NCBI GenBank assembly: GCA_020026335.1
Contig: JAHHQO010000010.1
Coordinates: forward strand, 38,687 to 102,686
Source of the DNA: Alistipes sp.
GTDB taxonomy: Bacteria; Bacteroidota; Bacteroidia; Bacteroidales; Rikenellaceae
Length of the DNA stretch: 64,000 nucleotides
Reading direction: 5' to 3'
Both the position numbers and the translations under genes were made by a program. Below are positions 44,341-52,811 of this stretch, one piece after another. How positions within the stretch are numbered: position 1 is the stretch's first letter; each line of letters opens with the position of its first letter. Below the pieces are notes generated by a model that worked only from the letters and a program-made list of their open reading frames with translations, was not told the origin of the DNA and made no database searches.

Positions 44341-45748
44341 AAAAACGTTCGTCAAAATTCACAAAATAGAGTTTCTCGGTGGCTCGCGTGATGGCGGTGT
44401 AGAGCCAGCGGAGCATGTCGCGCGTCATCTCCTCGTCACCGAACAGGCAACGGTCGATGAAGACCGCCTTCCACTGGCCGCCCTGCGCCTTATGGCACGT
44501 GACGGCATAGGAAAATTTCACCTGCATGGCATTGAAGTGGGGATTCTCACGAATCTCCTTATAGCGTTTGAGTTTGCTCTTGATGTCGGTGTAGTCCTTC
44601 TCCACCTCGTAGAACAGGCGCGTAGATTCATCGCGTGTGAGGGATGATGACTCGGAGTTGAGCGTGTCGAGCAAAATCTTGCAGTCCATGGTCATATCAT
44701 CGTAATCGGGGAACTCCAGCACGGCATCGGCAAAATGGAAGCCATAGAAGTCCTCGAAGCGGCGGATACGTTTCAGACGCGCCACATCGCCATTGGCAAT
44801 GAAGTTGGTGGGGCAATCCTCCATGCGCTCGGGATAGTAGTAGTTGTTCTTGACCACCATCAGCATATCGCCACTCTCAATCTCCTCCTCGGCACAGCGC
44901 ACATTGCGGCGAATGCCCTGATTGTAGCGGTTGGCACGTTTGTTCGAGCGCGTCACCACGATGGTCTCGTCATGGCCGTAGCGGTCGTAGCAGTCCTGCA
45001 ACTTCTCCAGAAACTCACCGCCCTCTACCCTTTCGACGTCGGGGAAATCCATCTCGAGGTGAGGCACTTCGTAAATCTGATTTTCGAGCATACATCTCAC
45101 CAGCGTGGCGTTGAACAGGATGCCCGACTGCGACTCCTGACGCACCACATCGTCCATCGTACCGTAGACCACATCGCCGTAAGCCCCTGCTGCCTGCGGG
45201 TCGAGTGCCGGGCTGTAATCCGCCCCCACGGGAGGGAGCTGTGCACTGTCGCCCACCAGTATCAGACGGCACGCCTTGCCACTGCGAACATACGACACCA
45301 AGTCGCCCAACAGCGAGCCGCTGCCGAAGAGTTGCCCGTCGGACGGAGCATCGGAAAGCATCGACGCCTCATCTACCACAAACACCGCTCCACGCTCGGG
45401 ATTGTGGTCCAGCGTGAATTTCGACTCATAATCGGCATTGGTGCGCTGGCGGTAGATGCGTTTGTGGATGGTGAGTGCCTTTTCGTGGGAATATTGCGCC
45501 AGCACCTTGGCCGCACGACCCGTGGGCGCCAGCAATATGGGTTTGATACCCAGCTCTTTGAGTGCGCCGACCAGCGCAGCTATAATCGTAGTTTTTCCCG
45601 TTCCGGCATAGCCGTTGAGAACGAAAATACGCGAAAAATCGTCGTCGGCAAGATAGTCGGACAACAATTCTATAATTTTTTTTTGTCCTATTGTTGTTTC
45701 GAAACAAATTTTACCGTAAATTTGAGTCGCAATCCGTGTGCTGAACAT
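44333..45748 (-). CDS. RecD-like superfamily 1 helicase/ATPase
   Basis: The 471-residue product has Walker A GYAGTGKTTIIAALVGAL near residue 49, Walker B VFVVDEASML, GDSAQLPPVG, and a C-terminal UvrD/RecD-type motif VTCHKAQGGQWKAVFI with YTAITRATEKLYFV. It lacks RecD's N-terminal domains. It likely unwinds DNA in repair or recombination. The overlap with the UDG-family gene suggests a DNA-repair unit. It is divergent from the 45800 gene over only 51 bases. Confidence 0.85.
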   Translation of the reverse strand: MFSTRIATQIYGKICFETTIGQKKIIELLSDYLADDDFSRIFVLNGYAGTGKTTIIAALVGALKELGIKPILLAPTGRAAKVLAQYSHEKALTIHKRIYRQRTNADYESKFTLDHNPERGAVFVVDEASMLSDAPSDGQLFGSGSLLGDLVSYVRSGKACRLILVGDSAQLPPVGADYSPALDPQAAGAYGDVVYGTMDDVVRQESQSGILFNATLVRCMLENQIYEVPHLEMDFPDVERVEGGEFLEKLQDCYDRYGHDETIVVTRSNKRANRYNQGIRRNVRCAEEEIESGDMLMVVKNNYYYPERMEDCPTNFIANGDVARLKRIRRFEDFYGFHFADAVLEFPDYDDMTMDCKILLDTLNSESSSLTRDESTRLFYEVEKDYTDIKSKLKRYKEIRENPHFNAMQVKFSYAVTCHKAQGGQWKAVFIDRCLFGDEEMTRDMLRWLYTAITRATEKLYFVNFDERFYE

Positions 45749-45799
45749 GCGTGTTGAATTAGTTTGAACAAAATTAATAACAAATACTTAAATTAAAAA

Positions 45800-46435
45800 A
45801 TGAAAAAACTTTTTCAAATTCTGCTCGCTGCCGTTATCGTGGCGTTGGTCTATTGGATTTATGTGATGATCGCAACACCTATCCGTTTCGGTGAGGAGTT
45901 GAAGGTCAGAAAAGCAGGCGTTATCGAGCGTATCGTAAATATTCGTACTGCACAGCGCGCTTTCAAGACAAAGTACCACCACTTCACCGGCGATTTCGAC
46001 TCGCTGATTCAGTTCGTACTCAACGACTCGCTGGTAATGGAGCGTAAGATTGTCGATGAGGATGACTCGGTAGGTATGGCTAAGCTGAAGAAGGCCGGCA
46101 AGAAGAACGTGGAGAAGTTCAACATGGCTGTTATCGATACCATCTTCGGTGCCAACAAGCTCTCGAAAGAGGATATCCTCGACCTGCGCTATGTTCCCTT
46201 CACCAACAAGCAGGCTCAGTACATCATGGAGGCAGGTATCATCACCACAGAGTCGAAGGTTGTGATTCCCGTTGTAGAGTGCCGCGTACCCTACAAGAAC
46301 TTCCTCGATACCGTAACTTATCGTCAGGAGGTCATCAACCTCATCGACGACGAGGAGAACAACTTCAACCGCTATGCCGGTGTTAAGTTCGGTTCAATGG
46401 AGACTGGTAACAATGAAGCAGGTAACTGGGAGTAA
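45800..46435 (+). CDS. Conserved Bacteroidetes single-helix membrane protein, unknown function
   Basis: The 211-residue product has one hydrophobic N-terminal segment (FQILLAAVIVALVYWIYVMI). The remaining text looks periplasmic, with RTAQRAFKTKYHHFTGDFDSLIQFV, which resembles the small type II secretion-like or fibre-related proteins found in this phylum but has no prepilin cleavage site. I cannot assign a function. The gene overlaps the DUF3822 gene by 23 bases, and rsmD follows, so all three should be co-translated. Confidence 0.75.
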   Translation: MKKLFQILLAAVIVALVYWIYVMIATPIRFGEELKVRKAGVIERIVNIRTAQRAFKTKYHHFTGDFDSLIQFVLNDSLVMERKIVDEDDSVGMAKLKKAGKKNVEKFNMAVIDTIFGANKLSKEDILDLRYVPFTNKQAQYIMEAGIITTESKVVIPVVECRVPYKNFLDTVTYRQEVINLIDDEENNFNRYAGVKFGSMETGNNEAGNWE

Positions 46436-47051
46436 TTGTTGCACCAGCACAAATAAGGTGTCCATTCAGCAGTCGTTGGATGGACACTCTTTTTCGGTGC
46501 CTACCCCAAACCTCTGGAAGTGTGACGGCGAGCCGCTGATGTTCGAAATCATCACGCCCCTCACCCTGCTCGTTCCCGAGGAGGTCTTCGACGGTTCACA
46601 CGCGCAGGAGATGATGGCCGCCAACGGCACACCCCTGCCCCAGCACATGAGTGTGGTGTGGTCCTCGCCCCAGGAAATCACGGTCTCCGACACCGCACGC
46701 CAGCGGGTCGTGGCTCTGATGGCCATCGACAAAGAGATGCTCCGCACCATCACCAAGACCACAGCGGGAAATTTCCGTTACACCTCACCCCTGCTCGACG
46801 ACTTCCGTTCCGCGCAGCCGGCCATGAGTCTTCGTCACGAGGCCGATACCTTATATATTAAGGTCTATGAGGGTCATCTGCGGCTTGCGGAGGCCATTCC
46901 GGCACGCGAAGATGTAGATGTACTCTATTTCATCGAACGCGCGGCAGGGCAATGGAATCTCAAAGACTTCGAACTGCACGTCAAGGGCAGCGAGGCCAAA
47001 TCTTTGAGTAAATTGATAGGTAAACGCTTCAAAAAGACAATATGCGAATAG
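46413..47051 (+). CDS. DUF3822-family protein
   Basis: The 212-residue product (start ATG 46413, MKQVTGSN) matches the DUF3822 type, an actin-like fold protein of Bacteroidetes with unknown role. Text includes LTLLVPEEVF, MAIDKEMLRTI and VLYFIERAAGQWNLKDFELHVKGSEA. It lies between a membrane protein gene and rsmD and overlaps both (23 and 10 bases), a conserved arrangement. A degenerate second copy of its 3' end lies about 750 bases downstream, after rsmD. Confidence 0.75.
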   Translation: MKQVTGSNCCTSTNKVSIQQSLDGHSFSVPTPNLWKCDGEPLMFEIITPLTLLVPEEVFDGSHAQEMMAANGTPLPQHMSVVWSSPQEITVSDTARQRVVALMAIDKEMLRTITKTTAGNFRYTSPLLDDFRSAQPAMSLRHEADTLYIKVYEGHLRLAEAIPAREDVDVLYFIERAAGQWNLKDFELHVKGSEAKSLSKLIGKRFKKTICE

Positions 47052-47575
47052 TAAGTGGTATATACAAGGGAAGAGCCATCAACCCTCCCAAGAATCTGAG
47101 GGCACGCCCCACGACCGATTTTGCGAAAGAGAATCTCTTCAACGTGCTGGGCAATCTGGTGGACTTCGAGGAGTGCGATGTGCTCGACCTCTTTGCAGGA
47201 ACAGGCTCCATCAGCTATGAATTTGCTTCACGCGGTGCACGCAGTGTGACCTCGGTGGAAATCAACGCCGTACACTACAACTTCATCCGTCAGACAGGCA
47301 AGCTGCTCGGCATAGAGAACTTCTACCCCGTGAAGGCCAACGTGTTCCTCTATCTGAAAAGCTGCACCAAGCAGTTCGACATCATCTTCTCCGATGCTCC
47401 CTACGACCTGCCCAACAGCGAAGAGGTCGTTGATTTGGTACTCCAAGGCGATATGCTCCGCGAGGGCGGCATCTTCATCTTCGAGCACTCCAAGAAGATG
47501 AATTTCGAAGAAAGACCCGAATTCTGGCAGTCGAGAAGCTACGGCAGTGTACAGTTCTCCTTCTTCAAAAAGTAG
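47042..47575 (+). CDS. rsmD: 16S rRNA (guanine-N2) methyltransferase RsmD
   Basis: The 177-residue SAM-dependent enzyme methylates G966 of 16S rRNA. It shows MRIVSGIYKGRAINPPKNLRARPT, the SAM motif DLFAGTGSISYEFASRGA, and the catalytic DAPYDLP where many homologues have DPPF. Its start overlaps DUF3822 by 10 bases. A terminator at about 47746 ends the unit. Confidence 0.93.
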   Translation: MRIVSGIYKGRAINPPKNLRARPTTDFAKENLFNVLGNLVDFEECDVLDLFAGTGSISYEFASRGARSVTSVEINAVHYNFIRQTGKLLGIENFYPVKANVFLYLKSCTKQFDIIFSDAPYDLPNSEEVVDLVLQGDMLREGGIFIFEHSKKMNFEERPEFWQSRSYGSVQFSFFKK

Positions 47576-47599
47576 TCCTACGGGGCTGAAAGGGGGCTT

Positions 47600-47706
47600 A
47601 AACGGCAGGTAGCCATTGAGGTTATAGGTGACGGTTGCGGAACAGAGGGCATTACGGCATACGGAATCTCATAGACTTCGAACTGCACACCAAGGGCAAC
47701 TTGCAT
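47600..47706 (+). pseudogene. Degenerate partial duplicate of the DUF3822 3' end
   Basis: Bases 47663-47700 match 46954-46991 in the DUF3822 gene at 34 of 38 positions. The stretch before (about 47620-47661) matches about 46862-46905 more loosely, with roughly 48 bases missing between the blocks. The copy now holds stop codons and cannot encode the protein. It probably arose by local duplication and decay. Confidence 0.6.
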
Positions 47707-47745
47707 TAGATCTCCACCCCTCCGACAAAGGACAACAAATATTTT

Positions 47746-47782
47746 ACTCCCGACAGATGATTGGCTGTCGGGAGTTTTTTTG
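47746..47782 (+). terminator. Terminator downstream of rsmD
   Basis: ACTCCCGACAG pairs with CTGTCGGGAGT, then seven T. The original stop of the unit is about 170 bases upstream, so the duplicated tail lies between. Confidence 0.85.
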
Positions 47783-47978
47783 TTTTCCGCTCGCGAAAGT
47801 GTAGAGTACGTGTATATATGGCGACACCCCACTTGCGATGGAAAGGATTGGTCGGGGCAGAGGAAATATTCCCCGCAAGAGGCAAGATTACTAATAAATT
47901 TTCTGCAAATAATAAGGTCTGATTATAGGCAAGTTACGAAAAATCGTTAAATTTTGGTCGAAAAATAATCCCGAAAAA

Positions 47979-48009
47979 TTTGCAGGTAATGATTTTTATA
48001 CTACCTTTG
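47979..48009 (+). promoter_or_regulatory. Bacteroidetes-type promoter of tRNA-Asp
   Basis: TTTG (47979-47982), a 19-base spacer and TACCTTTG (48002-48009), 47 bases before the tRNA. Confidence 0.75.
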
Positions 48010-48056
48010 CACACGCAATCGGGAAACAACGAGTCTTCCGAAAGCCAAGAACAAAC

Positions 48057-48130
48057 GGTGCGTTAGTTCAGCTGGTTAGAATACGTGCCTGTCACGCACG
48101 GGGTCAGGGGTTCGAGTCCCCTACGCACCG
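48057..48130 (+). tRNA. tRNA-Asp (GTC)
   Basis: GGTGCGT pairs with ACGCACC, the anticodon loop is CTGTCAC (anticodon GTC), and the T-arm has GTTCGAGTC. Discriminator G is at 48130. CCA is not encoded. The tRNA stands alone with its own promoter and terminator. Confidence 0.95.
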
Positions 48131-48136
48131 CTGACG

Positions 48137-48172
48137 AAAAGCTCTGAAATCCGATGATTTCAGAGCTTTTTT
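48137..48172 (+). terminator. Terminator after tRNA-Asp
   Basis: AAAAGCTCTGAAATC pairs with GATTTCAGAGCTTTT, followed by TT. Confidence 0.9.
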
Positions 48173-48610
48173 GTTTTGGGGAGTATATGGTCACCGAGCC
48201 TTCGGATAAGTATCTGCATAAGACAAAAGCCCTGTCGATATTGATACCTTATAATATATAATGCTACAAAAGATGGGCTCATCCGTATCATAACCCCGTG
48301 CATAATCTACGAGAGTATCTCAAAAAAAATCGTACAAAATACCCCACTACCCAACTACATTTCGAAATTTATTTAATTTCTTTTCGACATCTTTCGAAAC
48401 CTTTGTCGTTCGTGGACGCAACGCAGTGACTTACAACCGTTACGCGACCTCTGTCACAGGAGGAACACCCCCCTTCAAGGCTTCAATTAGAAAGTTGCGC
48501 ACCCCCATTATTAGGTATATTTATCCTAAATGGTGTTTACTTACTTTGTGGTTGAAAACTCTCCTTTTGAGTCTCATATTTCGGAATAACTTCCACACAA
48601 ACTAAAAAAT
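48173..48610. other. Gap between tRNA-Asp and the pseudogene mosaic, no gene seen
   Basis: About 440 AT-rich bases. No plausible frame or repeat was found. It may hold the ruined 5' end of the metalloprotease gene. Confidence 0.5.
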
Positions 48611-50663
48611 AATTCCGAACTCAAAAACAACACCAAGGCAGACGATGGTCTGTTCACCCTCTACGAAAAAGGCGACAAATACTACTTCGAAATCCCCGAC
48701 TCGCTCTGAAGAGTTTCCCCAAGAATATCGAGGTGCGCACCGTCAAGACCTACTCCCTCAACGGCAAGGGCCGCGTGGTGGAGAGTGACGGATTGAAGCA
48801 GGTGCCCCTCGAGCTGCACAACTCGATGCTGCTGCCCGAGCGTCCGATGATGCCCCGCTACTTCGATGAGCGTGTCGGCGTCTTCAGCCGCCGTCAGTGG
48901 GATTACAGCTTCAATGACGCGCAGCGCTTCACACGCACCCAGTACATCAAGCGTTGAAGACTCGAGCCCAAGGACATGGAGGCTTTCAAGCGCGGCGAAT
49001 TGGTAGAACCCGTCAAACCTATACCACTCTCCTTCGATTCCGCAGAAGTGGGTCAAGTATTTCAAGCAGGGTGTCGAGGATTGGCAGAGCGCTTTCGAAT
49101 GCGCAGGCTTCAAGAATGCCATTCAGGCACGCCCCATACCCACCAAGGAGGAGGCTCCCGATTTCGACCCGATGGATGCCCGTTACTCGATGATTGAGTA
49201 CTTCGTATCGTATGTCGAGAACTCCTACGGACCTCACGTGTCAGACCTCTGTTCGGGTGAGATTATCGAGAGCCACGTGTGCATCTTCCTCAACGCCATA
49301 AAACTGCTCCACGACATATATCTGTTGCAGAGTGACGCACAGGAAGAGCAGGCACACGAGATTGGTCTACAACGATGAACTGATGGGACGACTGATTCGT
49401 TATCTGGTCACCCACGAGGTAGGTCACACCCTGGGTCTGGCGCACAATTTCGGTGCCAGCTCGACCTTAGCCCACAAAAAGAGCTTCGGCGACGGCAAGT
49501 GGGGCATCACCACCAAGGTTAATTTCACCTACGTGAAAGACTGGTCGGGTGCCGACCCCGATGAGTCGTCAGCTTTGCAGAAATACTTCCGCCAACGACA
49601 GGAGTACAACCTGCGCATCAGCCACTCGGGACGCATCAACCTCAACAAGCTCTTTGCAGGCAGTCGGCTCTACGATTTTGCCTACACCAACATCAAGGGT
49701 CAGGTGGGTGTGCGCTGGACAATGGTACAGCCCGGCAAGTCGGAGCAGGTCAATTCGGTATCGCCACGTGTCAATCTCTCGTTCAATCCTCTGGAGTGGC
49801 TGTCGCTGCGCGGAGGTTTCGGACGCTCGGAGAAGACCCCTTCGCTGGCATTCCTCTATCCCGATAAGGAGTATTACGATTTCTACAATCTGGCGGCCAC
49901 CAACGGCACAGACCGTCACTACCTCTATTCGACCCGTATCTTTGACCTCACGAGCCCCTCATTCCGCGAGGTGGTACTCCACAACATCAGCCGTCCGGGC
50001 AATGTGAACTGGGAGCGCAACTACGGTTGGGAGTTTGACTTCAATCTGGGTAAAATCAGAGCCACCAACACGGCTTTCTACATCAATGGTGCATACAACG
50101 TATCGGAGTACCACTCCAAGAACCTGAGTTACAGTCTGCCCGTCGGTGAGAGTCGCAGCTACGGCAATGTCTATGTGGTCTATCCCGAGGGTCTGTGTCT
50201 GGCACAGGCTCACGGTCTGACCACCTCGAACAACCCCTGCAAGCTCTACCAGCTCTATCAGAACGAGGCTACTTACGTGAGCCGCATCGCTACACTGCCC
50301 GATGTGCACGACAAGGCCAAGAACATCGCTCTCCAGCCCGGCAAGAGCCTTGTCATCTCGCATGGAACGCTTAGAACTTCATCGTTCCCGAGAACACCTC
50401 GGAATCGGCTACCGACAAGTGCACGATGAACGTAGATTTGCGCAATGCCGACTACGAAATCGAGTCGGAGTCGCGCGCATGGAAGAACTATGGAGATAAC
50501 CCCGATGCTCCCAACATGGTTCCCGCATTTGATAATCTTCCCACTGCCGGATTCCTCCAGATGAACCAAACTCTCGTTATCTGATTTCGACCGCCGACAC
50601 GAAGCTGAAACGCGGTATGGCAGGTCTGTCGCAGGGTATTTTACGCAAATTCTAATCTTCGCT
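48611..50663 (+). pseudogene. Mosaic pseudogene: metalloprotease (DUF5118/DUF5117/DUF4953-like), TonB-dependent receptor barrel and DUF4876-like pieces
   Basis: A chain of frames separated by stops and frameshifts reads as pieces of known families. 48611-48709: KADDGLFTLYEKGDKYYFEI. 48712-48957: PRYFDERVGVFSRRQWDY. After a TGA, 48961 onwards: FKRGELVEPVKPI; then in another frame AFECAGFKNAI and PHVSDLCSGEIIESH. 49332-49475: DELMGRLIRYLVTHEVGHTL, the intact HExxH zinc site. These match the surface zinc metalloproteases of Bacteroidetes. From about 49490 the same frame changes to TonB-dependent receptor text (SPRVNLSFNPLEWLSLRGG), then to DUF4876-like text (VYPEGLCLAQAHG; frame-shifted 50375-50581 with VDLRNADYEIESES). 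50582-50663 holds a frame ending RGMAGLSQGILRKF, unassigned. Not functional as drawn. Confidence 0.8.
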
Positions 50664-50697
50664 CGCTATTGGGTTAGCAGAGTTAGGACATATAAAC

Positions 50698-50733
50698 AAA
50701 AAAAGGTGAGAATATCAATTCTCACCTTTTTTT
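50698..50733. terminator. Bidirectional terminator
   Basis: AAAAAGGTGAGAA pairs with TTCTCACCTTTTT around TATCAA, with A-run and T-run on the two sides. It lies between the mosaic and the end of the lipoprotein gene. Confidence 0.85.
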
Positions 50734-50763
50734 GTTTATATGGGAAGTGTAACTACCCTACCG

Positions 50764-51210
50764 TTATTTGGATTGGAATTTCAGCTCGCCATCCACGTAA
50801 GCGTTCCACTCCTTGCCCTCCTTTTTGACCACAATAGTGGGTTCGGCAGTCGATGTCCAGCTCTCGGAGGGCATCTGACGCTCCAATATGGGGCGTTGCT
50901 CCATCTGTGGCATGAACACCTCCACCTTGGAGGAGTCGGCATTGAAGACCAGGCAGGTCATGCCCGTTGTCGGGTTATCCGCCGTGGGGTCGAGTCGCAC
51001 GCCCTTCTCGAAGGGGCGGATACAGTCGTTCAGCAGTGCCGACCACTGATAGCCCGCCGAGGTCAGGCAGCCGTGGCTGTCCTTGGCATTACCGACCAAA
51101 TGCTGGGGCTCGACTTTCTGTTGGGCATTCTTCTCGCGCTGTTGCGAACCGCAGCTCACGGACAACACGCCCGCCAGCAGCAACATCAGATTTACTATTT
51201 TCTTTGACAT
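50764..51210 (-). CDS. Small conserved lipoprotein, unknown function
   Basis: The 148-residue product has a lipoprotein signal (LAGVLSVSC, lipobox Cys at about residue 20). The mature part carries SHGCLTSAGYQWSALLNDCIRPFE, a Cys pair block seen in Bacteroidetes lipoproteins of this type, and ends AYVDGELKFQSK. Function unknown. It stands alone between the pseudogene mosaic and the end of the polysaccharide operon. Confidence 0.7.
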   Translation of the reverse strand: MSKKIVNLMLLLAGVLSVSCGSQQREKNAQQKVEPQHLVGNAKDSHGCLTSAGYQWSALLNDCIRPFEKGVRLDPTADNPTTGMTCLVFNADSSKVEVFMPQMEQRPILERQMPSESWTSTAEPTIVVKKEGKEWNAYVDGELKFQSK

Positions 51211-51354
51211 ATTCTGAGGTTTTTAAGGGTTGAACTGCACAATCCGTTCCATATATCGGGGCTTGTGCGGTTTTATTTCTGTGTCAGAATACAAATATAA
51301 TAAATATCCGCCTTTCGTAAAAGGGTTGGAGGGGGCTACCCTACTTTGCAAGGC

Positions 51355-51396
51355 GGAAAAAGGAAAGGGGACTTTCTTTGAAGAAAGTCCCCTTTA
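51355..51396 (-). terminator. Terminator of the polysaccharide operon
   Basis: AAAGGGGACTTTC pairs with GAAAGTCCCCTTT around TTTGAA, then T-rich text on the minus strand. It lies 24 bases beyond the cupin gene. Confidence 0.85.
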
Positions 51397-51419
51397 TCAT
51401 GATTGGAGCGTTATCGGTT

Positions 51420-51857
51420 CTATTTCAACTCGTTCCAGTCGCCCCAATAATTGACATCATATCGCCAGCTGTCGGACAGGCACTCGGGATAGGTTTTGCC
51501 GGAGAAGACCAGCAGTTGCGCCTTGTCGCTCTCCGCCTGCAGACAGTTGGCATAGCCCTCGGGAATACAGAGCATCTCGCTCTTTTGGTCGGAAATGTGA
51601 TAAACCTCGGGCTTCAAGTCACGGCTCGGGTGTTCCCAGTTGTCAATCTTCACGAATGCCATCTTGAAGCTGCCCTTCAGGCAATAGAACCACTTTTTCT
51701 CGAATTGGTGGGCATGCCAGCCACGCACCACCTCACGCGCGTCGTGCTTGATGATATAAAAACGCTCGATGCCCTCGAACGATAGGTCATTCATCGAGGT
51801 GATAATACCGCGGTGGTCCTTGAAGAACTCGCCGGGAAGAAGTTTTATTTCACTCAT
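51420..51857 (-). CDS. Cupin-fold sugar-nucleotide isomerase/epimerase (RmlC/FdtA-like)
   Basis: The 145-residue product has the cupin pattern with DHRGIITSMNDL near the N-terminus, RFYIIKHDAREVVRGWHAHQ (the metal/substrate His pair), a WFYCLKGSFKMAFV strand, and ISDQKSEMLCIPEGYANCL. It resembles dTDP-4-keto-6-deoxyhexose 3,5-epimerases and 3,4-ketoisomerases; the substrate is unknown. It is the last gene of the surface-polysaccharide cluster, 96 bases after the deacetylase gene, and has its own -7 box at about 51895, so it may also be transcribed alone. Confidence 0.75.
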   Translation of the reverse strand: MSEIKLLPGEFFKDHRGIITSMNDLSFEGIERFYIIKHDAREVVRGWHAHQFEKKWFYCLKGSFKMAFVKIDNWEHPSRDLKPEVYHISDQKSEMLCIPEGYANCLQAESDKAQLLVFSGKTYPECLSDSWRYDVNYWGDWNELK

Positions 51858-51894
51858 TTTTCGAAGAAAATAAATATACTCTCACAATGTTTTA

Positions 51895-51902
51895 CAAAGA
51901 TA
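51895..51902 (-). promoter_or_regulatory. Putative -7 box for the cupin gene
   Basis: CAAAGATA on the plus strand reads TATCTTTG on the minus strand, 37 bases before ATG 51857. The TTG upstream is at poor spacing. Confidence 0.45.
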
Positions 51903-51953
51903 GAGTTTCCTTCTCACAAAATAAAGCGAAAAATATCTAATCTTCCCTTCGGA

Positions 51954-52808
51954 TTATTTCAGATGGACGACAGGCGCTTTATCCCAGTCAATCTGCGCAT
52001 CGGCAGTCTGAATATCGACGAAATCGAAATCAGTCAGCCATCTGCGCAATTTTCTCTCCGCACCCTTTAAGCCATAGTAAGACTTGAAGCGGCGCAGATA
52101 GTTCAACTCCTTAATCATCGGCTGGCCGGCATCCAAATCACGAGGATGGATGTACGACAGCAGATAATCCGAGGATTCGTTTGTCCACTTCTTCAGGACA
52201 GAGTAAGGCACCAATCGGAAGTAACCGCCACCGGAGAAGATGATGTGCTTTCCGCCAATCTCCTTATAGGTAACGGGCAACTCCTTGATTCGGCAATCCT
52301 TATACTCGATAATGCTCGGGCCGGGAGTACCGTAAGAAGGCATACCGCCGTGGGCGTGGTGTGCAGGGAAGACGGAGCAATCGGTAGTAATGCCCAGTTC
52401 CGAGAGAATTTCAAAAGCCCAGCCCTCGCTTTCACGGATAGAGAATCCGGGAGCGCGGAAACAGGTTACTTTTTTGCCTGTGATGTCCTCCAATCTATGG
52501 ATAGATTCCTCGACATCATTGCGGAACTCTTTGGGGGACTGCTGCCATACCAACTGATGGTTCATCGTGTGGCTGCCAATCTGAAAGCGTTCGGAAATGC
52601 GTCTAACCAAATCGGGATAGGTCTTTGCCACCCAACCGATGATGAAAAATGTAGCTTTGGTATTTGTCGAGTCGAGAATATCAATCAGACGACCGACATT
52701 ACCCTCAATGCGCTTCTCATAAGTGACCCACTGCGCTTCGCTTTTGGTGGAGTCGTTATCCAAGAGGTGGAACCACTCCTCGGTGTCGAAAGTAAGTATA
52801 TTCATCAT
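51954..52808 (-). CDS. Polysaccharide deacetylase, NodB/DUF3473 type
   Basis: The 284-residue protein begins MMNILTFDTEEWFHLLD (catalytic Asp and Glu) and has GSHTMNHQLVWQQSPKEF with the metal His pair, CFRAPGFSIRES, and a DUF3473-like second half with SGGGYFRLVPY and SYIHPRDLDAGQP. Such enzymes deacetylate GlcNAc-type residues during exopolysaccharide assembly. Two adjacent ATGs (MM) are possible starts. It follows the ATP-grasp gene by three bases, so they share an mRNA. Confidence 0.85.
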   Translation of the reverse strand: MMNILTFDTEEWFHLLDNDSTKSEAQWVTYEKRIEGNVGRLIDILDSTNTKATFFIIGWVAKTYPDLVRRISERFQIGSHTMNHQLVWQQSPKEFRNDVEESIHRLEDITGKKVTCFRAPGFSIRESEGWAFEILSELGITTDCSVFPAHHAHGGMPSYGTPGPSIIEYKDCRIKELPVTYKEIGGKHIIFSGGGYFRLVPYSVLKKWTNESSDYLLSYIHPRDLDAGQPMIKELNYLRRFKSYYGLKGAERKLRRWLTDFDFVDIQTADAQIDWDKAPVVHLK

Positions 52809-52811
52809 CTA

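Noticed and set aside
48057..48130. tRNA-Asp as an active phage or island attachment site
   Set aside because: No repeat of its 3' end, no integrase and no phage or transfer genes were found in the window.
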